A stretch of DNA of 15,353 bases from Porphyromonadaceae bacterium (GCA_003517945.1 DOZP01000108.1:8973-24325), one strand, 5' to 3'. Numbered from the stretch's first letter, positions 5,816 through 12,321 are shown. A program made the numbers and translations. Notes: a model not told the origin generated them from the sequence alone.

Positions 5816-7858
5816 ATGAACAAACGTGTAAAACAAAGAATAACGGCGATATTTGCCGCTATCAATCTCGCAAAGAAAGAAGACCGTGACAACATGACGA
5901 ACGCTGACTGGAATCGTTTCAACGCTTCATATCTTGAGCAATACGGCGTCTCTTTTGAAGATGACCTGGCTGCTCCCGAAACCGAAGATCCTGAAGGTAC
6001 CGGTACCGGATCACAAGGCTCTTCTCCAGAAACTGCTCTTTCTCCCGAATTGCAGTCTCAGGTACTCGAAGCATTAAACGGTGCTGCCGAAGTAACCGGA
6101 TCCGCTGCTCCTGCTGCTGCCCCCACTACGGTCGGAGACGCTACCCAGGCGCTTGTTACCGCAATGAACACCGCCACGCAACGAATCGTTGAATTGGCCA
6201 AAACTCCGGAACCTTCTAATCCGATCGAAACCGTTCGTGCAAACGGAAACAATATGTCAAGCGAAACATTTGCTATCGTACTGGGACATGCGCCTCATAC
6301 AAAAACTCATTTGTTCGGAATAGAAAACGACTATTTCCTTCGCGGCTCTTGGTGGAATGACTTGTGTGTACACGGAAAGGGGTCAAAGGACCAATATCGC
6401 GATGAAGACGCTACCGCTTTTCGTGCTGCGTTCAACAACTATGCAAAAGACTTTGCCGCTCGTTGCAACGAATTGGCCGACACAAAACAGATAGGTTTGC
6501 TGGACTACAACCGTATTGTCAAAGGAGAAAGCTTCGTTGACTATTCCCGGATGAACACAAAACTGGGCGAATATATTGTTCGCCGTATGGATGCGATCAT
6601 CGCTTACCTGCGTACGCTGGAATCGGTTGGCCATATCTTCCCGGTGGTATCGAATGTACAAAACAAAATGACGGCTCCGACTGCCTTCTTCGAAGAACTG
6701 TCACAAAGCTATAAGGCCGGCCACATTTTCAAGGGGGCTGTCAACTTTGACGGGGAGATTTATCATGTCGATGACTTAATGTTCAAATTCTTCTTCGATG
6801 ATCCGAAGCAGTTGGAAAAAGAATATATCGGATATCTGAACCGCGAAGGTTCAAACCCGATGAAGTGGACATTGTTCGAATGGTGTATCGTTCATTTCGG
6901 CACCTTGTTGTTCAATGAACAGCAAACACGCCGTGTCGTTGGTGTGAAGGTTCCGCGACAAGGAGATTTTCCGCAGCCGGCAAACTTTGGTGCCGATGGT
7001 GCATTACGTGCGATTGAACGTACGGAAGAAGAACTAAAGGTTCTTCCTTTCAAGGATCTGAAAATCTATGATCGTACAACCATGTTGGACTACATCGAAG
7101 AAATGTATGAATATGTGATGGCCATATTGCCAAACATGAATAACTACCGGGTTTATGCCAATAAAAAACATCAAACCTGGTATCTTAAAGCCTATCGTGC
7201 GAAGTATGCGAAAGACAATGACTTCACCGGAACAAAAGAGTCTTTGCTGGATCTTTCTCCGGAGAACATCATCTGGGTACCGAACATGACGATGATCGAC
7301 TATAAGGTATGGATCACCGTTCCGCGTAATGTGGAAAACTACGAAGACAAACCGAACGAAATGTACGCGTTGTATTTCCAGCAAGACTTGGAGCAATTGA
7401 TCCTTGCTTCCTGGTGGAAAGAAGGTTCCGGCGTTTTGGCTCCGGGTGTACAGTTCGCAACGCTGGCCGACCTCGAAGCTTCTGGAAGGAAAATGCAGTG
7501 GTTGTTTACCAATTATCCGGTTGTATCGTTAGCTCCAAACGCATCCGTATTAGATGGAACATTCGGTTATGATTTTGAGACAGGTGTGAATACGGCAGCT
7601 ACTGCGATCACAGGCATAACGAACTTCGCTGTCAACCGTGTTTACAAGATCATTTGTGGCGACACAACCAACGTATCTACGATTGCCAAATCAGGAAATT
7701 TCTCTGAAATCACTGCTGCATGGACACCTACTGCCGTAGGGGACTACATCAAGGTTTATGCACAACTCGAAGAACAAACGGTAACCGTTAGCGGTAAACA
7801 AAAGAAAATTGTGGTACCGACCGGCAAATTCCTGGAACTTGGACGCAAAGTATCCTGA
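5816..7858 (+). CDS. Major capsid protein with fused scaffold-like N-terminus
   Basis: 680 residues, long for a HK97-fold capsid protein. Residues 1-45 are basic and helical; residues about 46-115 are low-complexity and rich in Ala, Pro, Thr, Ser and Glu (PETEDPEGTGTGSQGSSPE, then GSAAPAAAPTT); residues 115-150 are helical. This resembles the delta/scaffold domain removed by the prohead protease, whose gene lies directly upstream. The main body, from about residue 145, is rich in aromatic residues and has a long alpha/beta character (SWWNDLCVHGKG, then many Tyr/Trp segments). The last 80 residues (from FAVNRVYKI) form a Thr/Val-rich beta module. The capsid call rests on position after the protease, size and domain order; I cannot match a family by sequence. 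A portal-like or other large virion role is less likely. Confidence 0.7.
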   Translation: MNKRVKQRITAIFAAINLAKKEDRDNMTNADWNRFNASYLEQYGVSFEDDLAAPETEDPEGTGTGSQGSSPETALSPELQSQVLEALNGAAEVTGSAAPAAAPTTVGDATQALVTAMNTATQRIVELAKTPEPSNPIETVRANGNNMSSETFAIVLGHAPHTKTHLFGIENDYFLRGSWWNDLCVHGKGSKDQYRDEDATAFRAAFNNYAKDFAARCNELADTKQIGLLDYNRIVKGESFVDYSRMNTKLGEYIVRRMDAIIAYLRTLESVGHIFPVVSNVQNKMTAPTAFFEELSQSYKAGHIFKGAVNFDGEIYHVDDLMFKFFFDDPKQLEKEYIGYLNREGSNPMKWTLFEWCIVHFGTLLFNEQQTRRVVGVKVPRQGDFPQPANFGADGALRAIERTEEELKVLPFKDLKIYDRTTMLDYIEEMYEYVMAILPNMNNYRVYANKKHQTWYLKAYRAKYAKDNDFTGTKESLLDLSPENIIWVPNMTMIDYKVWITVPRNVENYEDKPNEMYALYFQQDLEQLILASWWKEGSGVLAPGVQFATLADLEASGRKMQWLFTNYPVVSLAPNASVLDGTFGYDFETGVNTAATAITGITNFAVNRVYKIICGDTTNVSTIAKSGNFSEITAAWTPTAVGDYIKVYAQLEEQTVTVSGKQKKIVVPTGKFLELGRKVS

Positions 7859-7884
7859 TCTCTATTGATATGATATTTTAACGA

Positions 7885-7906
7885 TGTGCGGCTTCAAAAC
7901 CGCACA
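7885..7906 (+). terminator. Stem-loop after the capsid gene
   Basis: TGTGCGG and CCGCACA form a perfect 7-bp stem with an 8-base loop, 27 bases after the capsid stop. It is followed by ccatttta rather than a clean T-run, so it may be a partial terminator or an mRNA stabiliser that raises capsid expression over the downstream genes. Confidence 0.5.
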
Positions 7907-7935
7907 CCATTTTATAAATTCTAAAACTGAAAATT

Positions 7936-8448
7936 ATGTTATTTAATCTTTCAAAACAAGATAAGAGTTCGAAACAAAACTCACCCATGTATCGGATCTA
8001 CCTTGCAAGTATGAATGATGTAGATGTGGAGAACTGGCCGGCACCACAAGATGCAACAATCACAGCCAATGTATTGAAAACCGGCAAAAAATGGTGCTAC
8101 CTGGATTCAACTCCGACATCTATCAATCCAAGTGCAGCGGTAGGTGAATCGCCCGTAAACGGTGTGTTGACACTTACGCCTGTTATTGAAGGTATTTCTA
8201 AAAAATCCTTGCAGTTTGTGTATGATAATGTGGGTGAAGATTTTGTTGTTGTATGGGAACGCTGTGCGGACAAACAAAAATTTATTGGCGGATCACCATG
8301 TTCGAGTGGTATGAAGATGACGTATACGCAAATTGGAACTTTGGATGGCGGAATCGGAGGTATTAACCTGCAATTGCAAGGTCAGGAATGTCCGGAGCCA
8401 TTCTTGTTTTTTGACGGAACGCTTGAAGTTGAACCTGATATCCCTTAA
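7936..8448 (+). CDS. Probable virion structural protein
   Basis: 170 residues, beta-rich, with little charge in the core. Segments such as PSAAVGESPVNGVLTLTPVI, LQFVYDNVGEDFVVVWERC and TYTQIGTLDGGIGGINLQLQ look like the strands of a tail-tube or capsid-decoration sandwich, and the end is acidic. The N-terminus is polar with no signal peptide. The position directly after the capsid gene, separated only by a stem-loop, supports a virion role such as decoration protein or major tail protein. I do not recognise the family. The next gene starts 4 bases after this stop. Confidence 0.55.
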   Translation: MLFNLSKQDKSSKQNSPMYRIYLASMNDVDVENWPAPQDATITANVLKTGKKWCYLDSTPTSINPSAAVGESPVNGVLTLTPVIEGISKKSLQFVYDNVGEDFVVVWERCADKQKFIGGSPCSSGMKMTYTQIGTLDGGIGGINLQLQGQECPEPFLFFDGTLEVEPDIP

Positions 8449-8452
8449 TTAT

Positions 8453-9334
8453 ATGAAATTTACAGCAAAAAATGACTTTATAGTCAAAAATAAAGATGAA
8501 AAATTCTTTGATCAGGATCTGAAACTGTTCAAAGAACATTGTCCGAATTCCCGCCTGAATTCCGATATTAAACGTGTAAACTCTTTTAATAAAAGGATTC
8601 TGGACGGTCACATGTTATTTGAATTACTTGACAAAGTTACTCCGGAAGAAATCCTTAAAAACAGGGAAGTAAAACCGGAAGAACATGTTATTGAAACACT
8701 TGATACAATCGAAGCTGTGTCGGAATTTCTAAAAAAGGAATCTCCGGATGTCGAATACCCTGCATCAATTCTCGAAACATTAACTGGAAAAACGGCAGGT
8801 GATATCCAAAATTTTATCGAATTTGGAAAACTCTTTATTACTCAATCTGAAAATCATGGAAATGAATCTCCCAACAATGAACAATCAGTTGGTGAAACCA
8901 ACGGAAATGCTGATGGACGAGATGTATCCGGGAATGATAAACCTGAAGATGACGCCACGAATGATGGCAAAATTTCAGCAGAGTTATCTGAAGTTTCTGG
9001 AGAATTAGCCGGATCCGGAGCCACTGTCGTCAATGCTGATGATAGAGTACCTGATGTCAACAACTCAAAAGTAAATGAGTTGTCTGAAAAGGCATCTGAT
9101 CTTGAGAGTAAAGAACAAAAACTTGACGAAAAGGAATCCGAACTTGATGAAAAAGAAGAAGAATTGGCAGAAAAAGAGGCAGAATTAGATGATAAGGAAG
9201 CCGAATTGGAAGAGAAGGAAGAAGAACTCAAGGTAAAAGAAAAGGAAGTAGAACAGAAAGCAGCAGCAAAAACAGCAGCTAAAGCAATATCTTCATCCAA
9301 AAAAAAAGCAAGTACGAAGAATTCCAAAAAATAA
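8453..9334 (+). CDS. Acidic protein with Glu/Lys heptad helix and basic tail
   Basis: 293 residues from the ATG at 8453. An earlier in-frame ATG at 8333 would overlap the previous gene by 116 bases. Residues 1-130 are a globular, charged domain (FTAKNDFIVKNKDEKFFDQD, then TPEEILKNREVKPEEHVIE). Residues 130-215 are acidic and low in complexity. Residues 217-272 are eight consecutive 7-residue units of the form L-x-E-K-E-x-E, and the C-terminus is an Ala/Lys-rich tail. Only one position per heptad is hydrophobic, so this could be a single charged helix rather than a classic coiled coil. The tail ends in two poly-A runs (9299-9307 and 9326-9331) that open the next frame. It may be a scaffold, head or tail-assembly protein; no family is recognised. 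Confidence 0.7.
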   Translation: MKFTAKNDFIVKNKDEKFFDQDLKLFKEHCPNSRLNSDIKRVNSFNKRILDGHMLFELLDKVTPEEILKNREVKPEEHVIETLDTIEAVSEFLKKESPDVEYPASILETLTGKTAGDIQNFIEFGKLFITQSENHGNESPNNEQSVGETNGNADGRDVSGNDKPEDDATNDGKISAELSEVSGELAGSGATVVNADDRVPDVNNSKVNELSEKASDLESKEQKLDEKESELDEKEEELAEKEAELDDKEAELEEKEEELKVKEKEVEQKAAAKTAAKAISSSKKKASTKNSKK

Positions 9335-9396
9335 ATTGGGCTGATAATTCCAATCCTGATATCCAGCTGTGCATTCTCCTGTATGATGACCGTGTA

Positions 9397-9786
9397 ATGA
9401 CTTACCGGCGCATGCAGGAGATTGACGTTTTATTGGATGATAAGCCTGAACTGGCAAAAGAAATGGTTCTGCAGGACGAACGCAACCGGCAGGCGCACAG
9501 AGAACTGAAATCATTCAATGATATCGGGAAGTTTGCCTGTAAACATCCGTTTGTGGTTAAACAAAAGCATTATAAGGATTCCTATTCGGAACTAACCGAA
9601 TTAAAACGTACGGATCCGGCAGCTTTTCTCAAAGAAATTACCAATGTCACACAAAACATCCGCCGGATCCAGAGCCAGATAAACAATAAAAAATATAAGT
9701 CGGAAGATGAGAAACGCTCCTGGCATCAAAACCTCGAAAAAGCAACAATCAGAAAACAAGTTTTAGAAGATATTATTTCCGGATAA
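9397..9786 (+). CDS. Helical phage protein in the -1 frame; true start may lie upstream
   Basis: From the first ATG at 9397 it has 129 residues, highly charged and helical (YRRMQEIDVLLDDKPELAKE, then ITNVTQNIRRIQSQINNKKY). The same frame is open back to 9283, and the residues before the ATG (NWADNSNPDIQLCILLYDDR, encoded at 9334-9393) look as coding as the rest, so the ATG is probably not the real start. No ATG, GTG or TTG exists in that open stretch. The frame meets the upstream gene in a -1 relation at A9 and A6 runs, and an ATA codon overlaps the upstream stop as ATAA. Expression by -1 frameshift or from a rare AUA start is therefore possible. No family is recognised; a head or tail-assembly role is a guess from position. 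Confidence 0.7.
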   Translation: MTYRRMQEIDVLLDDKPELAKEMVLQDERNRQAHRELKSFNDIGKFACKHPFVVKQKHYKDSYSELTELKRTDPAAFLKEITNVTQNIRRIQSQINNKKYKSEDEKRSWHQNLEKATIRKQVLEDIISG

Positions 9787-9789
9787 ATG

Positions 9790-9819
9790 TTGTAATTATC
9801 GAAATAATTGTGATATTTG
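9790..9819 (+). promoter_or_regulatory. Bacteroidetes-type promoter upstream of the 9902 gene
   Basis: TTG at 9790-9792 and GATATTTG at 9812-9819 are separated by 19 bases. The second box differs from TAnnTTTG at one position. Transcription would begin near 9826, about 75 bases before the membrane-protein gene. Confidence 0.5.
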
Positions 9820-9901
9820 TGTCGGGAAATAACATGGACAAAATATAAACTGGCAATATTTTTAAGTATTTTTCGTTAAATAATTAAAGATATTTACTGC
9901 A

Positions 9902-10657
9902 ATGATTGATACAATACTTGAATACGCTATAAACAATTGGCCCGGAATAACCATCGTTGGTATTCTGTTGGTTTTATTTGTGATCGTTGCATGGCGTGCA
10001 TCTAAATATCATTATTCAATCCAATATACCAAAGAAAAGGTCGATAATCTTCCGTGTGAAGCTCATACGACTCAATTAAATGAAGTGAGATTGGTAAACA
10101 ATACAGTTTCTGCAACAAATAAAATAGTTTCTGATCATACGGAAAGATTACGTGATATTAACACTGATCTTGATTTATTACAGAAAGCTGTTACATCAAC
10201 AAACGAATTAATTGTCGAAATTGGACGCTGGATATCCGGCCGTGACAAAAAGATGATTAACACCTTTGTCAGAAAAAACAGCCCTTATGTTATAACAGGC
10301 ATAGGCAAGCAGCTTTTAGAAGAATCAGGAGGTAAAAAGGCTATGGATGATAACATTGATTTTTTCATGAAAGAATTAGAAATAATCAATCCTAAAACTC
10401 CTTATGATGTCGAAGATCAATCTATAAACACTGTCTTCAGAAACATGGGTAATGAAATATTCAATCCAGTCAAAAACTTTATTTATTACTCTCCTGACAA
10501 AATGGAACGGATTGATCCTGATACCGGTAAAACCCGGGAAATTGAGATCTCGTTTCCGGTCTTGTTAAACGTTATGGGTATCTACCTGCGTGATAAGTAT
10601 ATGGAAAGGCATCCCGATATAGAAGATATGCCCGAACTGAAACCCTACAAACCATAG
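9902..10657 (+). CDS. Membrane-anchored hypothetical protein with coiled-coil segment
   Basis: 251 residues. One membrane helix at about residues 15-31 (GITIVGILLVLFVIVAW) is followed by basic residues, consistent with an N-terminal anchor and a cytoplasmic body. Residues about 55-115 have hydrophobic spacing suited to a coiled coil (LNEVRLVNNTVSATNKIVSD, then TERLRDINTDLDLLQK). The rest is a globular alpha-rich domain containing FVRKNSPYVITGIGKQLLEE and a conserved-looking EISFPVLLNVMGIYLRDKY near the end. I do not recognise the family. It has its own promoter upstream and a strong terminator immediately downstream, so it is likely a single-gene unit. It could be a phage-encoded protein acting at the host membrane (exclusion or signalling), but nothing proves that. 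Confidence 0.7.
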   Translation: MIDTILEYAINNWPGITIVGILLVLFVIVAWRASKYHYSIQYTKEKVDNLPCEAHTTQLNEVRLVNNTVSATNKIVSDHTERLRDINTDLDLLQKAVTSTNELIVEIGRWISGRDKKMINTFVRKNSPYVITGIGKQLLEESGGKKAMDDNIDFFMKELEIINPKTPYDVEDQSINTVFRNMGNEIFNPVKNFIYYSPDKMERIDPDTGKTREIEISFPVLLNVMGIYLRDKYMERHPDIEDMPELKPYKP

Positions 10658-10671
10658 CAAAAAGTATTATA

Positions 10672-10702
10672 GAAAGCCCGTTTCAATAAAAAACGGGCTT
10701 TC
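10672..10702. terminator. Strong intrinsic terminator, probably bidirectional
   Basis: The arms gaaagcccgttt (10672-10683) and aaacgggctttc (10691-10702) are perfectly complementary over 12 bases, with a 7-base loop and a T-rich tail (ttcttctt partly inside the arm). It lies 14 bases after the membrane-protein stop. Confidence 0.85.
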
Positions 10703-10705
10703 TTC

Positions 10706-10736
10706 TTGCACATCTCAAATATTGTTTTCATCTTTG
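10706..10736 (+). promoter_or_regulatory. Promoter candidate for the structured RNA element
   Basis: TTG at 10706-10708 and CATCTTTG at 10729-10736 are 20 bases apart. The second box matches TAnnTTTG except for the first base. A start near 10743 would fall at the left arm of the outer inverted repeat. It sits just after the strong terminator, as expected for a new transcript. Confidence 0.5.
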
Positions 10737-10767
10737 CAACGTCAACAAATCTACAAGGCGCACAGTC

Positions 10768-10789
10768 GCCGTCGTGTACGGCTTTTTTT
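10768..10789 (+). terminator. Internal terminator of the RNA element
   Basis: gccgt (10768-10772) and acggc (10778-10782) form a 5-bp GC-rich stem with loop cgtgt, followed directly by seven T (10783-10789). Flanking gcac (10760-10763) and gtgc (10790-10793) could lengthen the stem around the T-run. Confidence 0.6.
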
Positions 10790-10828
10790 GTGCCCATACA
10801 TAAACATTTTATTAATCAAAATAAAATG

Positions 10829-10901
10829 ACCCGCCCGTGCCGGTAGCAGCAATGCCCGGAATGCCTTGTAGAAAGCGTTGACACACGAGCGGGTTTTTTT
10901 T
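10829..10901 (+). terminator. Second terminator of the RNA element
   Basis: acccgcccgtg (10829-10839) pairs with cacgagcgggt (10884-10894), with one mismatch in eleven positions, and eight T follow (10894-10901). The 44-base loop is long. The T-run ends 19 bases before the next start codon, which suggests control of the genes downstream. Confidence 0.55.
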
Positions 10902-10920
10902 ATTGTCAAAATTCTACATT

Positions 10921-11118
10921 ATGAAAACAAAAGAAACCCGCGGAGCCATCTCCGCCAGTAGTCCGGTATCGGACATGTTAAAAAGCCTCCCGTCAGGAGC
11001 AACCGTAATCGCTGCCGCCGGCAGTCGTACCCCTCACTGTTTCAAATTCGAATTAGTCTATTCCGTCGACGGACAAACGTCTCACATCTCATTCATAAAG
11101 GAAGGAGGCCGGTCATGA
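10921..11118 (+). CDS. Small hypothetical protein, first of a four-gene operon
   Basis: 65 residues from the ATG at 10921. A TTG at 10903 would add six residues but lies only two bases after the terminator T-run, so I prefer the ATG. The N-terminus is polar (TRGAISASSPVSDMLKSLPS), followed by SGATVIAAAGSRTPHCFKFE and a strand FELVYSVDGQTSHISFIKEG. This resembles a small alpha/beta or beta-rich cytoplasmic domain. There is no signal peptide and no recognised family. The stop overlaps the next start as ATGA. Expression should depend on the structured element and terminator just upstream. Confidence 0.65.
   Translation: MKTKETRGAISASSPVSDMLKSLPSGATVIAAAGSRTPHCFKFELVYSVDGQTSHISFIKEGGRS
11102..11108 (+). 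promoter_or_regulatory. Strong Shine-Dalgarno sequence AAGGAGG
   Basis: AAGGAGG lies six bases before the ATG at 11115 and supports that start. Such strong SD sequences are unusual in Bacteroidetes genes. Confidence 0.75.
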
Positions 11119-11480
11119 GAAAGATGCCGAAAAGTGTACAGCATGAAATGGAACAATGCCCGATCATCCATCAGCACATCGTAGAACAGCGAATCGTTAT
11201 GCCTGAAAAGCCTACCGGATTGGTCGGCGAAAAGGTTAAATACACAGAAGCCTTTCTAAAGAAGCGAGATTACAACCCAACATTACCTTTGCCCGATTGT
11301 GGCTATTTCATCATCACAAAAGCCGAATTCGGCTACTGTTATAGTAAACTGACAGTCTGGGTAACGGTTACCGGCGGGATTGGCTATCCTTATCAGCACT
11401 ATCAGGAAATGTGTTACCGCTTTCCGATATCTGTATTAGAACCATTTGAGCCCGTCCAACTTCATGGAATAAGGAGGTGA
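11115..11480 (+). CDS. Hypothetical protein, second gene of the small-gene operon
   Basis: 121 residues. The first 25 residues are polar, with paired Cys/His (QCPIIHQHIVEQRIV). A Pro/Gly-rich middle follows (MPEKPTGLVGEKVKY, then NPTLPLPDCGYFIITKAEFG), then a beta-hairpin-like stretch (LTVWVTVTGGIGYPYQHYQE) and a Cys-containing end. No membrane segment or signal peptide is visible, and I recognise no family. The start is fixed by a strong SD sequence and a four-base overlap with the previous stop. The last codons (AGG TGA) form part of the next gene's SD sequence, so the genes are tightly coupled. Confidence 0.65.
   Translation: MRKMPKSVQHEMEQCPIIHQHIVEQRIVMPEKPTGLVGEKVKYTEAFLKKRDYNPTLPLPDCGYFIITKAEFGYCYSKLTVWVTVTGGIGYPYQHYQEMCYRFPISVLEPFEPVQLHGIRR
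11471..11480 (+). promoter_or_regulatory. Full-length Shine-Dalgarno AAGGAGGTGA over a stop codon
   Basis: Ten bases match the anti-SD of 16S rRNA completely, six bases (from GGAGG) before the ATG at 11484. The TGA inside it is the stop of the upstream gene, so termination and reinitiation are linked. Confidence 0.8.
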
Positions 11481-11483
11481 ATC

Positions 11484-11753
11484 ATGAAAACGAAAGAATT
11501 AACGATGCTTGAAGAAGTGGTAGCGCAATCCAGGCAAGCAGCTCTCATGATGTACGAAGACGCTCATCTGATGTATAAAGATGCCCTGCTGATGTATGAC
11601 GCTTCTCTCCGGATGAAAGAAATCATAGACAGTGTAACCCGGAAATTAAACGTCCGTTTCCCGGAACTTAAGATGCCGATAATTGATGCTCCGGGCATAG
11701 AATTCGGATTGATTGATTTTGTAAACGGTACTGTAAAAGTCATAAAATCATGA
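11484..11753 (+). CDS. Small helical protein with LMYxDA heptad repeats
   Basis: 89 residues. Residues 21-41 are three consecutive heptads of the form L-M-Y-x-D-A-x, with a fourth, weaker one following (LRMKEII). The underlying DNA is an imperfect 21-base tandem repeat at 11544-11627. The pattern suggests an amphipathic helix or coiled coil. The C-terminal 35 residues are beta-like (FPELKMPIIDAPGIEFGLID). There is no signal peptide, and the family is unknown to me. The start is fixed by the ten-base SD sequence; the stop overlaps the next ATG by four bases. Confidence 0.65.
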   Translation: MKTKELTMLEEVVAQSRQAALMMYEDAHLMYKDALLMYDASLRMKEIIDSVTRKLNVRFPELKMPIIDAPGIEFGLIDFVNGTVKVIKS

Positions 11754-11941
11754 AAACAATAGTAGACATATCCCGTCACAGGCGGATAAATAATACTACC
11801 GGTAAAGTCCGAGATAAGTTCTTTTTGTTTGTTGACGAAGAAGGTAGTACGTGCTGCGGAGCCCGTGTCCATTTAGGTGGCCGCCAGAATTTATTACATT
11901 TGAAGCGTAAAATTGATAAATACCTGAGCGAAGAAAAATAG
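11750..11941 (+). CDS. Small basic hypothetical protein, last of the operon
   Basis: 63 residues, basic overall. It contains DISRHRRINNTTGKVRDKFF, a beta segment with paired Cys (GSTCCGARVHLGG) and a Lys-rich helical end. The start overlaps the previous stop as ATGA. No family is recognised; nucleic-acid or metal binding is only suggested by the Arg/His/Cys content. A strong terminator follows 24 bases after the stop and closes the operon. Confidence 0.6.
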   Translation: MKTIVDISRHRRINNTTGKVRDKFFLFVDEEGSTCCGARVHLGGRQNLLHLKRKIDKYLSEEK

Positions 11942-11965
11942 CTGTTTCTGTCTTTATATACCTTT

Positions 11966-11998
11966 AAAAAACCTCTTATTCTGAATAAGGGGTTTTTT
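11966..11998. terminator. Strong intrinsic terminator, bidirectional
   Basis: Arms at 11966-11980 and 11984-11998 pair over 15 positions (one G-U), with a CTG loop and runs of six A and six T at the two ends, as expected for a terminator working in both directions. Confidence 0.9.
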
Positions 11999-12015
11999 GT
12001 TTAAATAGGGTCAGA

Positions 12016-12051
12016 ATTACCTCAAAAAACACCGGATTACCTCAAAAAACA
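12016..12051. repeat. Two tandem 16-base repeats, 20-base period
   Basis: ATTACCTCAAAAAACA occurs at 12016-12031 and 12036-12051, exactly identical, with CCGG between. The period of two helical turns suits a pair of protein-binding sites. Only two copies exist, so this is not a CRISPR array. Confidence 0.6.
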
Positions 12052-12123
12052 TACGGATTTTGATGTTTTGATATTTTTAAAACCATTAAAATGCTGATAA
12101 TCATATTAAAGTGTAAAATCAAT

Positions 12124-12141
12124 GATATTTTTTAAAATATC
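12124..12141. repeat. AT palindrome gatatttt-tt-aaaatatc
   Basis: Perfect 8-base arms around two T in AT-rich DNA. It could melt or bind a dimeric protein. It is too AT-rich to make a good terminator. Confidence 0.35.
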
Positions 12142-12202
12142 TCTCCGAGTTAAGCCCGTGCCGCTGGTTCCGTGGCTTGCATTCCAAAAAAGATCCATAA
12201 TC

Positions 12203-12242
12203 CGGAAATATGATTCCGCCTTTTATTCATGCGGTATTTCCG
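12203..12242. repeat. Hairpin with 8-bp outer and 4-bp inner stems
   Basis: cggaaata (12203-12210) pairs with tatttccg (12235-12242), and ccgc (12216-12219) with gcgg (12231-12234), with a 5-base bulge on the left arm. No T-run follows. Confidence 0.5.
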
Positions 12243-12321
12243 TCGTTCCGGTCATCCACTTTCCACCGGCTCGTTTTTATATTGGATTCGTTTGAAAACA
12301 TACCGGATTCTCAATAGTCCT

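Larger units (their letters stand above)
10741..10901 (+). ncRNA. Structured RNA element with crossing inverted repeats and two terminators
   Basis: The outer arms are gtcaac + ctacaaggc (10741-10746, 10751-10759) and gccttgtag + gttgac (10863-10871, 10877-10882), giving 9 + 6 pairs around a 4/5-base internal loop. Inside is a small terminator (10768-10789). A second terminator pairs 10829-10839, inside the outer stem, with 10884-10894, outside it, so it crosses the outer stem and the two must compete or form a pseudoknot. Two tiny ORFs lie inside (ATG 10826, six codons; ATG 10854, nine codons), both rich in Arg, Pro and Cys. This could be an attenuator for the four-gene operon that starts at 10921, or a stand-alone sRNA of about 160 bases. 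I match it to no named RNA family. Confidence 0.5.

Noticed and set aside
7034..7396. 120-codon minus-strand frame inside the capsid gene
   Set aside because: It lies wholly inside the long capsid frame and has no domain or start context; treated as a shadow.
8333..8452. Earlier ATG for the heptad-helix protein
   Set aside because: It would overlap the preceding structural gene by 116 bases, and the added residues look like out-of-frame translation; the ATG at 8453, four bases after that stop, fits better.
8854..9327. Long Ser/Phe-rich reading frame on the minus strand opposite the heptad gene
   Set aside because: It is the mirror of Glu/Lys codons in the + strand repeat; the product is low-complexity and overlaps a well-supported gene.
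10903..10920. TTG start for the first small-operon gene
   Set aside because: It begins two bases after the terminator T-run, leaving no room for ribosome binding; ATG at 10921 is preferred.
12016..12051. CRISPR-like direct repeat
   Set aside because: Only two copies with a 4-base spacer and no cas genes; better read as tandem binding sites.
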